Part shown: positions 5,290 through 14,469 of the stretch, one piece after another
Numbering within the stretch: the stretch's first letter is position 1
Layout of the letters: every line of letters starts with the position of its first letter
Source of the DNA: a virus
DNA length: 39,067 bases
IMG/VR virus record: IMGVR_UViG_3300047322_000329
Location: 1-39,067 of that record
Reading direction: 5' to 3' (one strand)
Notes under the pieces: generated by a model
Seen by the model: the letters and a program-made list of their open reading frames with translations, nothing else
Databases searched by the model: none
What the model was told of the DNA's origin: nothing
Translations under genes and position numbers: made by a program

Positions 5290-6132
5290 TCAGCCTCCCG
5301 TCTTGAGTGCGAGCACCGCCGCGGACGCCGCGTCGCGTGCGTCGTTGATCCCCTTTTGCTTCATTGGCGAGCCGTCAGCCGGCGGACGGTTGCCGATGGA
5401 TCGGTTGATCGCGTCCAATTCGTCGTTGCGCGCCGCGATGTAGTGCGAGTGGTCCGGCACCGGGACGGTCGTTCCGCCAAGCGCCTCCAATTCGAACGGG
5501 GAGCCGTAGAAGATGTCGCCATCGATTGCGTGATGCGTGCCGTTGGACGTGAACCGGAACGGCCCGTACTGCCACAGCGGGGGACGGTGGGAGCCGCCGA
5601 ACCCAACCGGCGGGACCGGCGGGAACGGTGGCGCGTTGTTGCGGTAGTCGGCTTGCCACACGTAGTCGAACCCGAGTGACCGGAAGTCCGGGTTGCCGAG
5701 CCGGAACCACGTGCCGTCGTTCGAATACGCGCCGAGCATGTGGACCGGGTGGACGTCACGAAACGCCTTCACCCACTGTTCGATCGACTTGACCGAGGGA
5801 TGGTTGGTGATCGGCCCTGTGTTGTCATCTTCGATGTCGAGCGCCGTGATGCACCCGTCCACGCCTCCGGTGGACTGAACGCCCGTCATGAACGTCTCGG
5901 CTTGCGCCTTGGCGTCGATCGCCTCCACCAAGTAGCCGTAACCGCCGAACGCGTCAAACCCGCCCTTCGCCGTGGCCCGCTTGCGCGTCAGCGCCCACGC
6001 CGTGTCCGGTTGAGTACCGAGACACACGCGAGCGATCAGAAACTTCATGCCGGCGTCGAGCATCGCCCGCCGCGCCGATACAGGGAGGCCGCGCCGCCAT
6101 TGGTTCGCGGAAATGTCGCCGCCTTGGATCAT
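5290..6132 (-). CDS. GH25-type endolysin (lysozyme)
   Basis: 280 residues resembling glycoside hydrolase 25 muramidases: N-terminal GGDISANQ (Asp6), the catalytic-strand motif ALDIEDD (Asp99, Glu101), AYSNDG, WQYG at 187-190 and IDGDIF at 203-208. GH25 enzymes cleave the beta-1,4 bond between N-acetylmuramic acid and N-acetylglucosamine in peptidoglycan. The last 60 residues are a linker-like tail with no recognisable cell-wall repeat. No signal peptide, consistent with holin-dependent export. ATG 6132 has GGGAG upstream. Confidence 0.85.
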   Translation of the reverse strand: MIQGGDISANQWRRGLPVSARRAMLDAGMKFLIARVCLGTQPDTAWALTRKRATAKGGFDAFGGYGYLVEAIDAKAQAETFMTGVQSTGGVDGCITALDIEDDNTGPITNHPSVKSIEQWVKAFRDVHPVHMLGAYSNDGTWFRLGNPDFRSLGFDYVWQADYRNNAPPFPPVPPVGFGGSHRPPLWQYGPFRFTSNGTHHAIDGDIFYGSPFELEALGGTTVPVPDHSHYIAARNDELDAINRSIGNRPPADGSPMKQKGINDARDAASAAVLALKTGG

Positions 6133-6154
6133 TGACCGTCGCTCCCGATGCGGA

Positions 6155-6514
6155 TTAGTTGCCGCCTATCGTACGGCGCCGCCACTTCGGCCGGCGCGGT
6201 CGAATGTGACGGAGGCACCAATTGAACGTCAGTCCGTGCGCGAGCGCCATCACAAGGAACAGCCCGAACCGCCCCACGATCCGCGGCCACAGGGGATCGC
6301 CGGCCGCAAATGCGCCGATCGTTTGCAGCACGTAGAACAGGAACCCGGTCCACGCCACGGACAGCGCCGACAGCCACGCCAACGGATAGTGCGCCGGGAT
6401 GCGTTCGAACGCCCAATCCGGAGCGAACAGCGCGCCGGCCATGGACAGGACCACGCCGGCAAGGATCGCCATGAGCGCCGTTTCCAAGGACAGGTTGACG
6501 AGCAGGACGTCCAC
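6155..6514 (-). CDS. Membrane protein of the lysis region, 119 aa
   Basis: Three to four hydrophobic segments (about residues 3-30, 45-68 and 78-98) and a strongly basic C-terminus (RPRRPKWRRR). GTG start at 6514, immediately after the previous gene. The topology would suit a holin, antiholin or other membrane effector. No family is recognised. Confidence 0.7.
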   Translation of the reverse strand: MDVLLVNLSLETALMAILAGVVLSMAGALFAPDWAFERIPAHYPLAWLSALSVAWTGFLFYVLQTIGAFAAGDPLWPRIVGRFGLFLVMALAHGLTFNWCLRHIRPRRPKWRRRTIGGN

Positions 6515-6515
6515 G

Positions 6516-6719
6516 TCAGCCGCGGAGGTTCGGGAGGTCCACCGCCAACAGGCCCGCCGCCGCGACGAGCAGGGGGACCACGATCAGCGGTTGGGGACTG
6601 TTGCCTCGCACCGCGTCAAGTAGGACCGCGAACGCGACCACCGCAACCAACAGGATCGCCGAGGCTTGGCGAGCCGTGCGGTATGCCGAGGATGAGGGAG
6701 GCCGATCATTTCCGGTCAT
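6516..6719 (-). CDS. Small two-span membrane protein, 67 aa
   Basis: A polar N-terminus of about 20 residues precedes two hydrophobic stretches (SAILLVAVVAFAVLL and LIVVPLLVAAAGLLAV). ATG 6719 overlaps the upstream gene by 14 bases. Lysis-cassette location; possible holin partner. Confidence 0.65.
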   Translation of the reverse strand: MTGNDRPPSSSAYRTARQASAILLVAVVAFAVLLDAVRGNSPQPLIVVPLLVAAAGLLAVDLPNLRG

Positions 6720-6924
6720 GAGTGGCGCGCACGAATGGGAACAGGCCGCGGTCCACCAACCACGGCACAACCCACACGCCAAAGATCACGCCGGCAAGGA
6801 ATGAGGCAACCATCATCGCGACGATCAACACGATGTCATCCGACACCCACGCGCCACGATCCGCAATTGTGATTAGCGTCGCGACCACGATCGACATTAT
6901 GAGGCCCACGCGAAGCAGCGCCAC
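6706..6924 (-). CDS. Small two-span membrane protein, 72 aa
   Basis: GTG at 6924 is the chosen start; ATG nine codons in is an alternative that loses part of the first span. Hydrophobic stretches at about 3-20 and 31-57. The short motif VVPWLVDRGLFPFVR follows the second span. Located between fibre and lysis genes; function not recognisable. Confidence 0.6.
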   Translation of the reverse strand: MALLRVGLIMSIVVATLITIADRGAWVSDDIVLIVAMMVASFLAGVIFGVWVVPWLVDRGLFPFVRATHDRK

Positions 6925-6949
6925 GCCCTCATTGTCCGCCGGCTGTCCA

Positions 6950-8956
6950 TCACGTGATTTCCGCGAGCACAACGCCGCCGGCCGCCGCCACGTTGGACAT
7001 GGTTTGCGCGTACACCGTGCTTCCCTTCGCGAACCCGCACATGATGTTGACTCGCCCAAAGTTGACACCCACCGCCGGGATGGTGAGGTCGATCCCGGCC
7101 CAATTGTTCGCCGTGGTGTTGTCAACGCCTGTGATGCAAGCCACAAGGTGTCCGTCCGTGATGGAGGCGATCGACAACAGGTCCCCGAATAGTTGTCCGG
7201 TGTTCGTTGTGCCGGCGACAGGCGTTGACGAAACGGCCGTGTCAATCTCGATGCAAACCGCCGTCGTGAAACTGTTTGGGTTCGTCCACGTGATCGACGT
7301 CCCGCCCGCCCCGGAGACGTGGCCCGCGTATAGCTCAACGTGAGCGCCGCCCGACGTGGTGATCCGAGCAATGAAGGTCCACGTGACGTTCGTACAGGCG
7401 AGTGACGAAATGTTGCCGCTGTTGAACCCGACGATCCCGAACAGCAACGTGTTTCCGGACGTCGGAGCCGTGCCGAGGGTGAGTGACGTAATCGCGCCGG
7501 TCCCGTTGATCTTGGCTTGGATCACCTTCGGGAGCGTCAGGCCGCCGGCGGCCGCCGCCCACTTCATGCCGCCGGTGGATGCCGCGTCCGCCGTCAGGAC
7601 TTGCGTGTCGGAGCCGATGCCCTTCCGGATCGCCGCGCCGCCGGTGTCGCCAACGATCAGGTCGCCCTTGGTTGTCATCGGGTTCGTGAACCCGGACGAT
7701 GGCGTCTCCCACGTGATGTGGTGCGTGGTCGCGTCGATCGTCAGGACCGTCGAGTCCGATCCCTTGGCGAGCCGCGTAGGCGCCCCGGAAGCGCCGCCGA
7801 TGATGATGTCGTCTTGCGTGGTCATCGGGTTCGCGAACCCGCCGGCAACCCACGTCCCGTCGTCCCGGAGGAAGTTGGAGCCGTTGCGCGTGCCGGTGCC
7901 GAGCAGCGCCGGGAACGCAACGCCGGTTGTCGAGTCAATGACCGGATACGGGAGCGTGTAGATGGTGACTTCCTGAACCTGAACGTTTCCCGTCGCCGAG
8001 CCGAACAGCATCCGCCAATAGCGATGGTTCAACCCGATGTCGTCCGCCTCATCGGTGACGCCGGGACCGTTGCCGGTGCGCGTTTGGTAGGTCGTCCACG
8101 CGGACCCGTTGTCCGACCATTGGAGGTCGTACGACGCGAACGAGTTTCCGCCGTTGCCCTGTTGCGTCATCACCCACCGGGTGACGAACCGGCCCATTCC
8201 AAGATCGATGTCCAAGTGCTGTCCGGACACGGACCCGGTGGACTCCCAATACGTGCCGGACGATCCGTCGATCGCGTTGGCCGCCACGTGGCCGCCGTTC
8301 GCGGATGACGCGGAGGCTGTGGCGAGTGGCTTGATCCCGTTCGCGTCCGGCTCGCGAAGGTGTTGGTGTGCCGCGTCCGCGGTCAGGCCGGTTGTCCCCT
8401 GAACCGCGACATCGCCCGGATAGGAAGGCCCGAGTTGGAAGTTGCAGCCGGCGGAAATGCTGCCAAGCGCGTTGACCAACAGGACCTTCGCCGTGTGTCC
8501 GGAAGTGACGGACTCCAACAGCATCCCAACGGCGTTGTTCCGCATCCCATCCACGGCCGAGGCTTGTCCGAGCGTGGTTGACGGGATCACGAATTGGCCC
8601 GGTGATCCGGAGCCGTGGAACAGGACGTCCACCACGCCAACCTGTGCAATTGCGCCCACCGCGTCCGCCGGCACGTCCACGCCGAACGTCACCGCGCCGG
8701 TGTTCACGTCATAGGTGCCGAGGACAACGCCGATCACGCGATCCGTCGCCGTCGTGGTCATGGTGACGGTCGGATACGTGCCGTTCAGCTTGACGAGCGC
8801 GCCCCACGTTGCCGGCGTGGTGCCGCCGGACGCGAAGTTGGATGGGTAGTACGCCCACGGCGTCGCCGCGCCCGGTACGTAGCCCTTGACGTTGCCGGAC
8901 CCGCCGAACCGGATCGGGAGCAGCCCGCGAATTTGGTGGCTCGCGTCAACCGTCAT
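6950..8956 (-). CDS. Tail fibre with F5/8 type C (discoidin) domain
   Basis: 668 residues. Residues 1-200 are a Gly/Thr/Val-rich beta region. Residues about 208-333 match an F5/8 type C (discoidin) fold: ATASASS, AIDGSSGTYW, LDIDLGMG, YDLQWSDNGSAW, RYWRMLF, VQEVTIY. This fold usually binds carbohydrates. Two tandem repeats follow (about 373-416 and 423-466) sharing NPMTT, a D-x-I-x-G strand and GSD-x2-VLT, as in trimeric phage fibres. The C-terminal 200 residues are a Thr/Ser/Gly beta domain. ATGA overlap with the tail-tip gene. Probable receptor-binding protein. Confidence 0.8.
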   Translation of the reverse strand: MTVDASHQIRGLLPIRFGGSGNVKGYVPGAATPWAYYPSNFASGGTTPATWGALVKLNGTYPTVTMTTTATDRVIGVVLGTYDVNTGAVTFGVDVPADAVGAIAQVGVVDVLFHGSGSPGQFVIPSTTLGQASAVDGMRNNAVGMLLESVTSGHTAKVLLVNALGSISAGCNFQLGPSYPGDVAVQGTTGLTADAAHQHLREPDANGIKPLATASASSANGGHVAANAIDGSSGTYWESTGSVSGQHLDIDLGMGRFVTRWVMTQQGNGGNSFASYDLQWSDNGSAWTTYQTRTGNGPGVTDEADDIGLNHRYWRMLFGSATGNVQVQEVTIYTLPYPVIDSTTGVAFPALLGTGTRNGSNFLRDDGTWVAGGFANPMTTQDDIIIGGASGAPTRLAKGSDSTVLTIDATTHHITWETPSSGFTNPMTTKGDLIVGDTGGAAIRKGIGSDTQVLTADAASTGGMKWAAAAGGLTLPKVIQAKINGTGAITSLTLGTAPTSGNTLLFGIVGFNSGNISSLACTNVTWTFIARITTSGGAHVELYAGHVSGAGGTSITWTNPNSFTTAVCIEIDTAVSSTPVAGTTNTGQLFGDLLSIASITDGHLVACITGVDNTTANNWAGIDLTIPAVGVNFGRVNIMCGFAKGSTVYAQTMSNVAAAGGVVLAEIT

Positions 8957-10914
8957 ACCGGGACGTCTCCGACGTGGTAGCGCGCCGTCATGTTGTCCCC
9001 GGATTGTGGCGTCTCGGTCAGGGTGACGGTGCCGGCCGTGGGATCGGTGGACGCGAGGTCCACCTTGACGCCGTTCCGGTGGATCACCGGGAGGTCCGTC
9101 CCGTCCCAACCAACGAGCGTGAAGGTTTGGAGCGTGCCATCCGGGGACTCAAACGGACCGGCGTCGATCCATCCCGCCGTCCCGGAGTCAATGCCGATGT
9201 ATTCGATCGAGAGTGAGGCCGGGAACCCGCTGAATTCCCCACAGCCGAGTTGCGCCGTTTGCTCCGGTCGTTGGCCGCCGGCGATCGCGCACACGTAGCC
9301 GCCTGTGTCCACCGCCCACGCCGGGAACACGACGATACAGAAGTCCGCGCCCCATGGGATCAGGCCGCCGGGGATCAGCACGTCTTGATCGCCTTGGAGA
9401 AGGTCCGTGACAGGCGTCCCGTAGAACGCCGGGTCCTCCGAGTAGGGGACCGTCGTGCCGACGAACACGTACGCGTTCCACCCGACCGCGTTTCCGTGTG
9501 TCGCGTTCGGCCCGAACGCCGGCAACTTGGCGCCAACCTGTCCCACGTTCGCCGGCGCCGTGAACGCGTAGTACCCACCGGCCGGGAACGGGTTTCGCCA
9601 CGCGCCGGCGCCGACACCACACGGAGTGAACGGCCACGCCACGTTTTCCGCGCCCCACCCGGCGCCATTGGCGAACACAAGGGACGCGCCCAACGGGGAC
9701 AATTCCACCCACGGTGTCGTTGCCGAGGTCGATTGAACGGACGTGCTCGCCGGCGCGTTGAGGATCGGCGCGGAAGGGACGTTCGGGTTGTCGCCGTTCG
9801 GTGCCGGGTGCCGGACCTTCGATCCACCCTGTTTCGGATAGTTGGTTAGCTCCAAGTCCAACCGGTAGAAGTCCTGTGTCGCGCCGTCCTGTTGGACCGT
9901 CCGCCGGGTGATGCGAACGTACGTGTAGGACGAGTAACCCGGAAGGTGGGTGAATTTGACTTGGATACGTTGGCCCGCCCGGAACAGGTTGACGAGCGCC
10001 CGCGGGACCTTGAACAAGGACGTTGTGATCTTGTCCAATTCCAACGCCGCCTCGGCGAGCCACTTGTCCGCCTTCCCGTCCGCCTTGGCGGATGAGGACA
10101 GCGTGACGTCCGTCCATGACGTCTCGCGCTTGTGACCGATCGCCGCCTCCACGCCGGCGTCGGTCCGGTAGACGGATTGGCTTCCGTCGCCGTAGCGGTA
10201 ATACACACCCGAATACACCCGCGACGGATCGCGATTGAGCTTGGTGTCCCGCGAGGGTGCGTACACCGTCGAGCCATCGACGTCCGACGCGACGTTGCTG
10301 ATCTTGAGTGAACAGTCGTTGTACGCCCGCGACGGGTCGTAATAGTGGAGACGTGGCGCGAAGATGGTTTGGTCCCACGCCACGAAATAGTTGTTGCCGG
10401 ACACTTGCGCGCAATCGGACAGCACGTCCGCGAGCGTCATCCCCCGATAGTCCTGTTTGTCGAGATTGACGCCGGCGCCGAACACGGCGTCCCCGTTGGT
10501 GGAAATAGGCCCGGTGAACCCGGAGCCGAGCGCCCACGCGAGCCGCGCCGTGTCCGTCTCCGCCGGCCGGTTGGATGAGGACCCGCGGAAGATTTCGAAT
10601 TGCAACGCCGCGTTCAGGTCATAGACGGTCCCGTCCCAAATGCGTTCGGCGCCGAGGATCAGGGAGTCCGCGCGCGCCACGTTGCGATCGGCGAAATAGC
10701 CCTTGAACAGCGTCGGCCACGACGTGCAAGCCGTCTCCGCCACCCGGAAGTCGTGGTGTCCGACGATGTTGAGCGCGCCGGCCACGTCGTCCACCCGGAC
10801 GCGCGACATGGCGTACGTTCCGCTGTCGGCCGCCTCCGTGAACGTGAACCCGGAGCCGAGCCGGACGGCCGTGTTGCCGAGGTCGCCGGTCCCGTAATAG
10901 AAAAACAGCGTCAC
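8953..10914 (-). CDS. Minor tail / tail-tip protein
   Basis: 653 residues following the tape measure gene, the position of the distal tail/baseplate proteins of siphoviruses. The N-terminal 350 residues are mixed alpha/beta with motifs such as DYRGMTLADVLSDCAQ and FRAGQRIQVKFTHLP, typical of phage tail-associated proteins that process or anchor the tip. The C-terminal 250 residues are Pro/Gly-rich beta segments with several Trp. The exact family is not certain. GTG at 10914 is chosen; it starts five bases past the tape measure stop. Confidence 0.7.
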   Translation of the reverse strand: MTLFFYYGTGDLGNTAVRLGSGFTFTEAADSGTYAMSRVRVDDVAGALNIVGHHDFRVAETACTSWPTLFKGYFADRNVARADSLILGAERIWDGTVYDLNAALQFEIFRGSSSNRPAETDTARLAWALGSGFTGPISTNGDAVFGAGVNLDKQDYRGMTLADVLSDCAQVSGNNYFVAWDQTIFAPRLHYYDPSRAYNDCSLKISNVASDVDGSTVYAPSRDTKLNRDPSRVYSGVYYRYGDGSQSVYRTDAGVEAAIGHKRETSWTDVTLSSSAKADGKADKWLAEAALELDKITTSLFKVPRALVNLFRAGQRIQVKFTHLPGYSSYTYVRITRRTVQQDGATQDFYRLDLELTNYPKQGGSKVRHPAPNGDNPNVPSAPILNAPASTSVQSTSATTPWVELSPLGASLVFANGAGWGAENVAWPFTPCGVGAGAWRNPFPAGGYYAFTAPANVGQVGAKLPAFGPNATHGNAVGWNAYVFVGTTVPYSEDPAFYGTPVTDLLQGDQDVLIPGGLIPWGADFCIVVFPAWAVDTGGYVCAIAGGQRPEQTAQLGCGEFSGFPASLSIEYIGIDSGTAGWIDAGPFESPDGTLQTFTLVGWDGTDLPVIHRNGVKVDLASTDPTAGTVTLTETPQSGDNMTARYHVGDVPV

Positions 10915-10918
10915 GGCG

Positions 10919-12760
10919 TTAGACCGCTTGCATCCCGTACCGGCTCGCAACGTGCGCCGTCGCCGACGTGTCGCGCGTGCTCAAGGTCGCGTTGACGTTC
11001 GTCGTGGTGTTGACCGTGACGGTTGTCGGCTGATTGGCGATCGTGGACAGCAGCCCGGTTTGCGCGTTGTTGCCGGCCGCGAGGCGCGCTTGGAGCGTCG
11101 CGATGTCCGTCCCGATGTGGTCCGACACTGTGGTTGCTCCGCGCGCCTGTGCTTGAACCTGTGCGGCTTGGAGCGTGCTGATCGCGTCCGTCAATTGCGC
11201 CGTGGTCAGGTGTCCGTTTTGCGTCACGGAGTCCGCGAGGTTCTGCAACGCGTCGGCTTCCTGTTTGCCGCCGAAGGTGTCGCCGAGGATGCGATCCAAG
11301 CCTTGCAACGAGCCGAGTTTGTTGTTGAGGTTCTTGAGGTTGGACAACGCGTCCGTCGCCGTTTGCTGTTGTGCCGCGTCCGCCTTCGCCTGTAGGTCCG
11401 CCTGTGCCTGTGCGTTGGTTTGCATGAAGGTGCCGAATTGTTGAGCCATGAGATAGATCGACGTGCCGGCGATCGCGACCGCGCCGAGGATCGAAACCGC
11501 ACTAACGAGCTTCGAACCGATCCCGCCGCCGGCGGACTCCGCCGCGCCCACCGCTCCGCCGCCGAGGCCGCCACCAAGGCCGCCCTCCACCGTCACGAAC
11601 ATCGGGTTTCCCGGCCCGCCGCGTTGGAAGATGCCGCCGAGTAGTCCCTTGAGCGCGCCGCCGATCGCGTCCTTGGCAATTCCGCCGAGGTCGATCCCGA
11701 ACAGGAATTTGACCGTCTTGTTGGCAACCAACCCGCCAACGATGAGGTCCTTGAGTGGTCCGGGGATGCGGGACCAAAAGCCTTCGGCCACGCTCGCGAA
11801 CGTCTTGATCGTGGGGATCAGGGTGCCGGTGACGAACGATCCGACCTTTTCCGCGCCGGACACGATGCCGTCAAAGAATGTGCCGAGTTGCTTCGATCCA
11901 CCCGTCGTGAGCCAATCGGAAACGGCCTTCGCGACCTTGGAGATTTGCGGAACGAGCTTGAGGCCCAATTGCAATTCGACGCCGCTGATCGCGTCGTTGA
12001 GGTCGTGCATGTTGTGGCGATAGTCCGCGAGGTCGGACACGTTCTGTGTCGTGAGCGTCAGGCCGAGGTCCTTGGCGGCCGCCTCCGCGTCCCGGATGCC
12101 CTGTGATCCCTTGGACAACAGCGGGATCAGGTCGGTGTACGACTTGCCGAATACCTTGGACGCGAGCGCCGCCGCCTCCGCCCGGTTTTTGTTGGTGGCG
12201 TAGTTATCGGCGACTTCCATGAGAAGGGTGTTGAACGAAACAACCTTCCCCTTGGAGTCCTCAACCTGAATTCCGTATTGCTTTTCGAACGCGAGTGCGG
12301 ACTTGCGCGTCGCCGTAATTGTGCCGAGCGTCTTTTCCGCGAACCCGGCCATCGTGATCGCCTTTTGCGCGCTGATGTGGTACTTGTCGAGCACCGCCAC
12401 GTATGCCGACAGGTTCTCCGCGGAGTCGCCGGTGATCGCCGACAGCTTCGCGGTTTCGGAGCCGAGGTCATTCGCCTTTTGAATGGACTCGGTGAACGCC
12501 GCGCCCACGCCGCCCACCAACGCGCCGAGGCCGAGGAACCCGAGTGGACCGGATAGCAGCCCGCCAACCGCGCCCTTGAAATGGGTGAAGGCACCGCCGG
12601 CCTTTTCCGCCACACCCGACAGCCGCCCCACGGACGCGCCGGCGGACACGGCCGCCTTGTCCATGCCGGCAACGTTCGCCTCGGCCGCCGTCGCCGCGCC
12701 GGACAGGTTGTCCTTGAGGTCCAATTCGGCGACTAGGTGCGCGGTTTCAGTGAGTGCCAT
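10919..12760 (-). CDS. Tape measure protein
   Basis: 613 residues, short for a tape measure, implying a comparatively short tail. Features are an Ala-rich helical N-terminus, hydrophobic segments (GALVGGVGAAF, about residue 80; DLIVGGLVANKTVKFLF, about 340; VSAVSILGAVAIAGTSIYLM, about 425), a Gly-rich linker (GGLGGGLGGGAVG) and a Gln/Ala coiled-coil stretch after 450. It sets tail length and is delivered with the DNA. ATG 12760 lies inside the last codons of the frameshift chaperone gene. Confidence 0.92.
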   Translation of the reverse strand: MALTETAHLVAELDLKDNLSGAATAAEANVAGMDKAAVSAGASVGRLSGVAEKAGGAFTHFKGAVGGLLSGPLGFLGLGALVGGVGAAFTESIQKANDLGSETAKLSAITGDSAENLSAYVAVLDKYHISAQKAITMAGFAEKTLGTITATRKSALAFEKQYGIQVEDSKGKVVSFNTLLMEVADNYATNKNRAEAAALASKVFGKSYTDLIPLLSKGSQGIRDAEAAAKDLGLTLTTQNVSDLADYRHNMHDLNDAISGVELQLGLKLVPQISKVAKAVSDWLTTGGSKQLGTFFDGIVSGAEKVGSFVTGTLIPTIKTFASVAEGFWSRIPGPLKDLIVGGLVANKTVKFLFGIDLGGIAKDAIGGALKGLLGGIFQRGGPGNPMFVTVEGGLGGGLGGGAVGAAESAGGGIGSKLVSAVSILGAVAIAGTSIYLMAQQFGTFMQTNAQAQADLQAKADAAQQQTATDALSNLKNLNNKLGSLQGLDRILGDTFGGKQEADALQNLADSVTQNGHLTTAQLTDAISTLQAAQVQAQARGATTVSDHIGTDIATLQARLAAGNNAQTGLLSTIANQPTTVTVNTTTNVNATLSTRDTSATAHVASRYGMQAV

Positions 12761-13130
12761 TCATCGCCTGTGCTACAGCCGCGACAGCTTCCGCCGCCGC
12801 ATCCTCACGCGCCTTCGCCTCCATGGTGGCGCGCCTCATGATCGATCCAACACGTTCCTCGGCCATCACTTGCAAGCTAAGGATCGCCTCCCGGTAGGTT
12901 AGGGTGCCGGGTCCACGGACGGCTTCCCATCCGAGTCGGTGCGCGAGGATTGCCGCGACGGCTTCGGGTGCCTCGGCGATGTAGTGCGGGTGACTGATGT
13001 CGATCCGTCCATCGGCCCACCCGGCGATTGCTTCGATGTCCGGTTGAGCAAGGGTCGGAGTATGCGGGACGAATACAGGGTGTCCGCCGCGTCCGCGACC
13101 GTCATCCCGCCTTCCCACCACGGCAACCAC
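12747..13130 (-). CDS. Tail assembly chaperone, frameshift extension
   Basis: This frame is -1 relative to the gene at 12899-13411, overlaps its 3' part and ends inside the tape measure start. It is the normal layout of the lambda G/GT pair, where a fraction of ribosomes slip to make a longer chaperone that contacts the tape measure. The frame is closed upstream by TGA at 13134-13136, so slipping must occur after that. Codon quality favours this frame only below about 13065. The C-terminus is an Ala/Glu-rich helix. The interval is the open frame, not an independent start. Confidence 0.7.
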   Translation of the reverse strand: MVAVVGRRDDGRGRGGHPVFVPHTPTLAQPDIEAIAGWADGRIDISHPHYIAEAPEAVAAILAHRLGWEAVRGPGTLTYREAILSLQVMAEERVGSIMRRATMEAKAREDAAAEAVAAVAQAMNGTH

Positions 13131-13411
13131 TTTTCAACGAGCGCCGGCCACTCCATCGCGTTCGGTCGGACCGCTACCGGCTCGCCCTCATCGTCAAGGA
13201 AGGACCACGCCACGATGCCTTGCGTCATGTAGACGCGCGCCATTTCCCCGGTGAGCAACGTTGGATCGTCGCCCACCTTGCGGATCGCGGCCACGACAGC
13301 CGCGCCCATTTGCACCGTGGGATCGGGTGCGAGGTCAACCCAATCGTGATGATGAGGACTGCCGGCACATCGGCAGTCCTCAAGGTTCACGCGGACAGGC
13401 TTATCGCTCAT
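12899..13411 (-). CDS. Tail assembly chaperone (G-like)
   Basis: 170-residue frame between major tail protein and tape measure, ATG 13411 with GGGAAGG upstream. Contains a Cys/His segment near the N-terminus (DCRCAGSPHHHDW) and a Trp-rich core (WPALVEKWLPWWEGGM). The last 45 residues are Ser/Arg/Pro-rich and look like an out-of-frame shadow of the extension. No textbook slippery heptamer was found; candidates are GAAAAG at 13130-13135 and ACCCTTG near 13049-13055. Confidence 0.75.
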   Translation of the reverse strand: MSDKPVRVNLEDCRCAGSPHHHDWVDLAPDPTVQMGAAVVAAIRKVGDDPTLLTGEMARVYMTQGIVAWSFLDDEGEPVAVRPNAMEWPALVEKWLPWWEGGMTVADAADTLYSSRILRPLLNRTSKQSPGGPMDGSTSVTRTTSPRHPKPSRQSSRTDSDGKPSVDPAP

Positions 13412-13430
13412 CGCCTTCCCTCCCTGTGAA

Positions 13431-14468
13431 TTACGCCGCCGGCAACAGTGACGCCGCCGCGTTGATGACCCGGACGTCGATCGGTGCCACCAAGGCCGGG
13501 TTGTAGATGTGGTGACACACCAACTGAACGGCCGAGTTGGAACCCACCGCCTGTTCGGACCGTGTGAACCAAAAGCCGGCAAACCGGATGCGTTGCGAGT
13601 AGTGGACGCCGCTCGATCCGATCAGGGTCCGGGACGTGGTGTCGAGCGCCACGTATCGCTCCACCGGGTCCGCGTTCAGCCAATTCGCGAATTCCTGCAA
13701 CGCCTGTGTGGACTTGGCGAAGGTGAACGTGGTTTCCATCGTCCGCCCGCCGCGCCCGTAGCCGGCCACGGAGAAGTTGGCGTTGGAGCCGTTCGCGAAC
13801 CGCTTGACGTCGTTGTTGGCCGCGATCGTGATCGACGCGTCGTGCATCGAATTCACCATCGGAGTGATGCCGATCGCGCCGGCGTTGTCGTTCATGTAGA
13901 GCGTGGTGTCCGCCGCGTACAGCCACGTTGGCGTCGCGTCCACGTTGAGGGACTGCCGGGTGTGTGGGTAGACGAGTTGACCGAACCGGAAGTCCGCCGT
14001 GATGGCGATCGGTCCGAGGTCCTGCGGGAACGAGAGTTGGAGTTGATCCACGATCCCGTCGTAATAGGCGAATTGATCGCCCGTCACTTCGTCGCCCCAC
14101 TCCGCCGACAGCAATTCGTACACATCGGCCGAGGTTGACGCCGGCGAGAATTGCCACGTTTCGGAAGGGGACACGCCGGCGGACGGTGCCACGCCGCCAA
14201 CGAGCAGTCCGGCCCACAACGCTTGCGCGTCGTTCGCCGCTAGGGGACCGACCGCCTGTCCGGTGATGTCCTCGGCCATCCGGTACGGCTGAATTGCCGG
14301 ATCGAGTGTGCCGGTGTCAACGTCCGGGTTCGTCCAATGGGGATCGACGGTCGGAGTGAAGCGCCACGGCATCCGGCGCGTCGCGTCCACGCGCGTTCCG
14401 AACGTCGATTGCTTGCCGAGTTGGAAGGCCCGGAAACGGACATTACCGGGCATCGCCGCAACGGTCAC
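13431..14468 (-). CDS. Major tail protein (tail tube)
   Basis: 345 residues, located between the tail terminator region and the chaperones. Beta-rich with the pattern of siphovirus tube proteins: FQLGKQSTFGT near the N-terminus, then PDVDTGTL, EDITGQAVGPLA and a C-terminal half with many Phe/Tyr strands. GTG 14468 with AGGAG about 9 nt upstream; ATG five codons further in is an alternative. Confidence 0.85.
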   Translation of the reverse strand: MTVAAMPGNVRFRAFQLGKQSTFGTRVDATRRMPWRFTPTVDPHWTNPDVDTGTLDPAIQPYRMAEDITGQAVGPLAANDAQALWAGLLVGGVAPSAGVSPSETWQFSPASTSADVYELLSAEWGDEVTGDQFAYYDGIVDQLQLSFPQDLGPIAITADFRFGQLVYPHTRQSLNVDATPTWLYAADTTLYMNDNAGAIGITPMVNSMHDASITIAANNDVKRFANGSNANFSVAGYGRGGRTMETTFTFAKSTQALQEFANWLNADPVERYVALDTTSRTLIGSSGVHYSQRIRFAGFWFTRSEQAVGSNSAVQLVCHHIYNPALVAPIDVRVINAAASLLPAA

Positions 14469-14469
14469 G

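Noticed and set aside
6897-6950. 17-aa frame with TGATG coupling after the fibre gene
   Set aside because: Too short, Arg/Trp-rich, and overlapped by a better membrane-protein frame.
9188-10537. 449-codon minus-strand open frame inside the tail-tip gene
   Set aside because: Alternative frame of the real gene; Arg/Gly-rich shadow composition.
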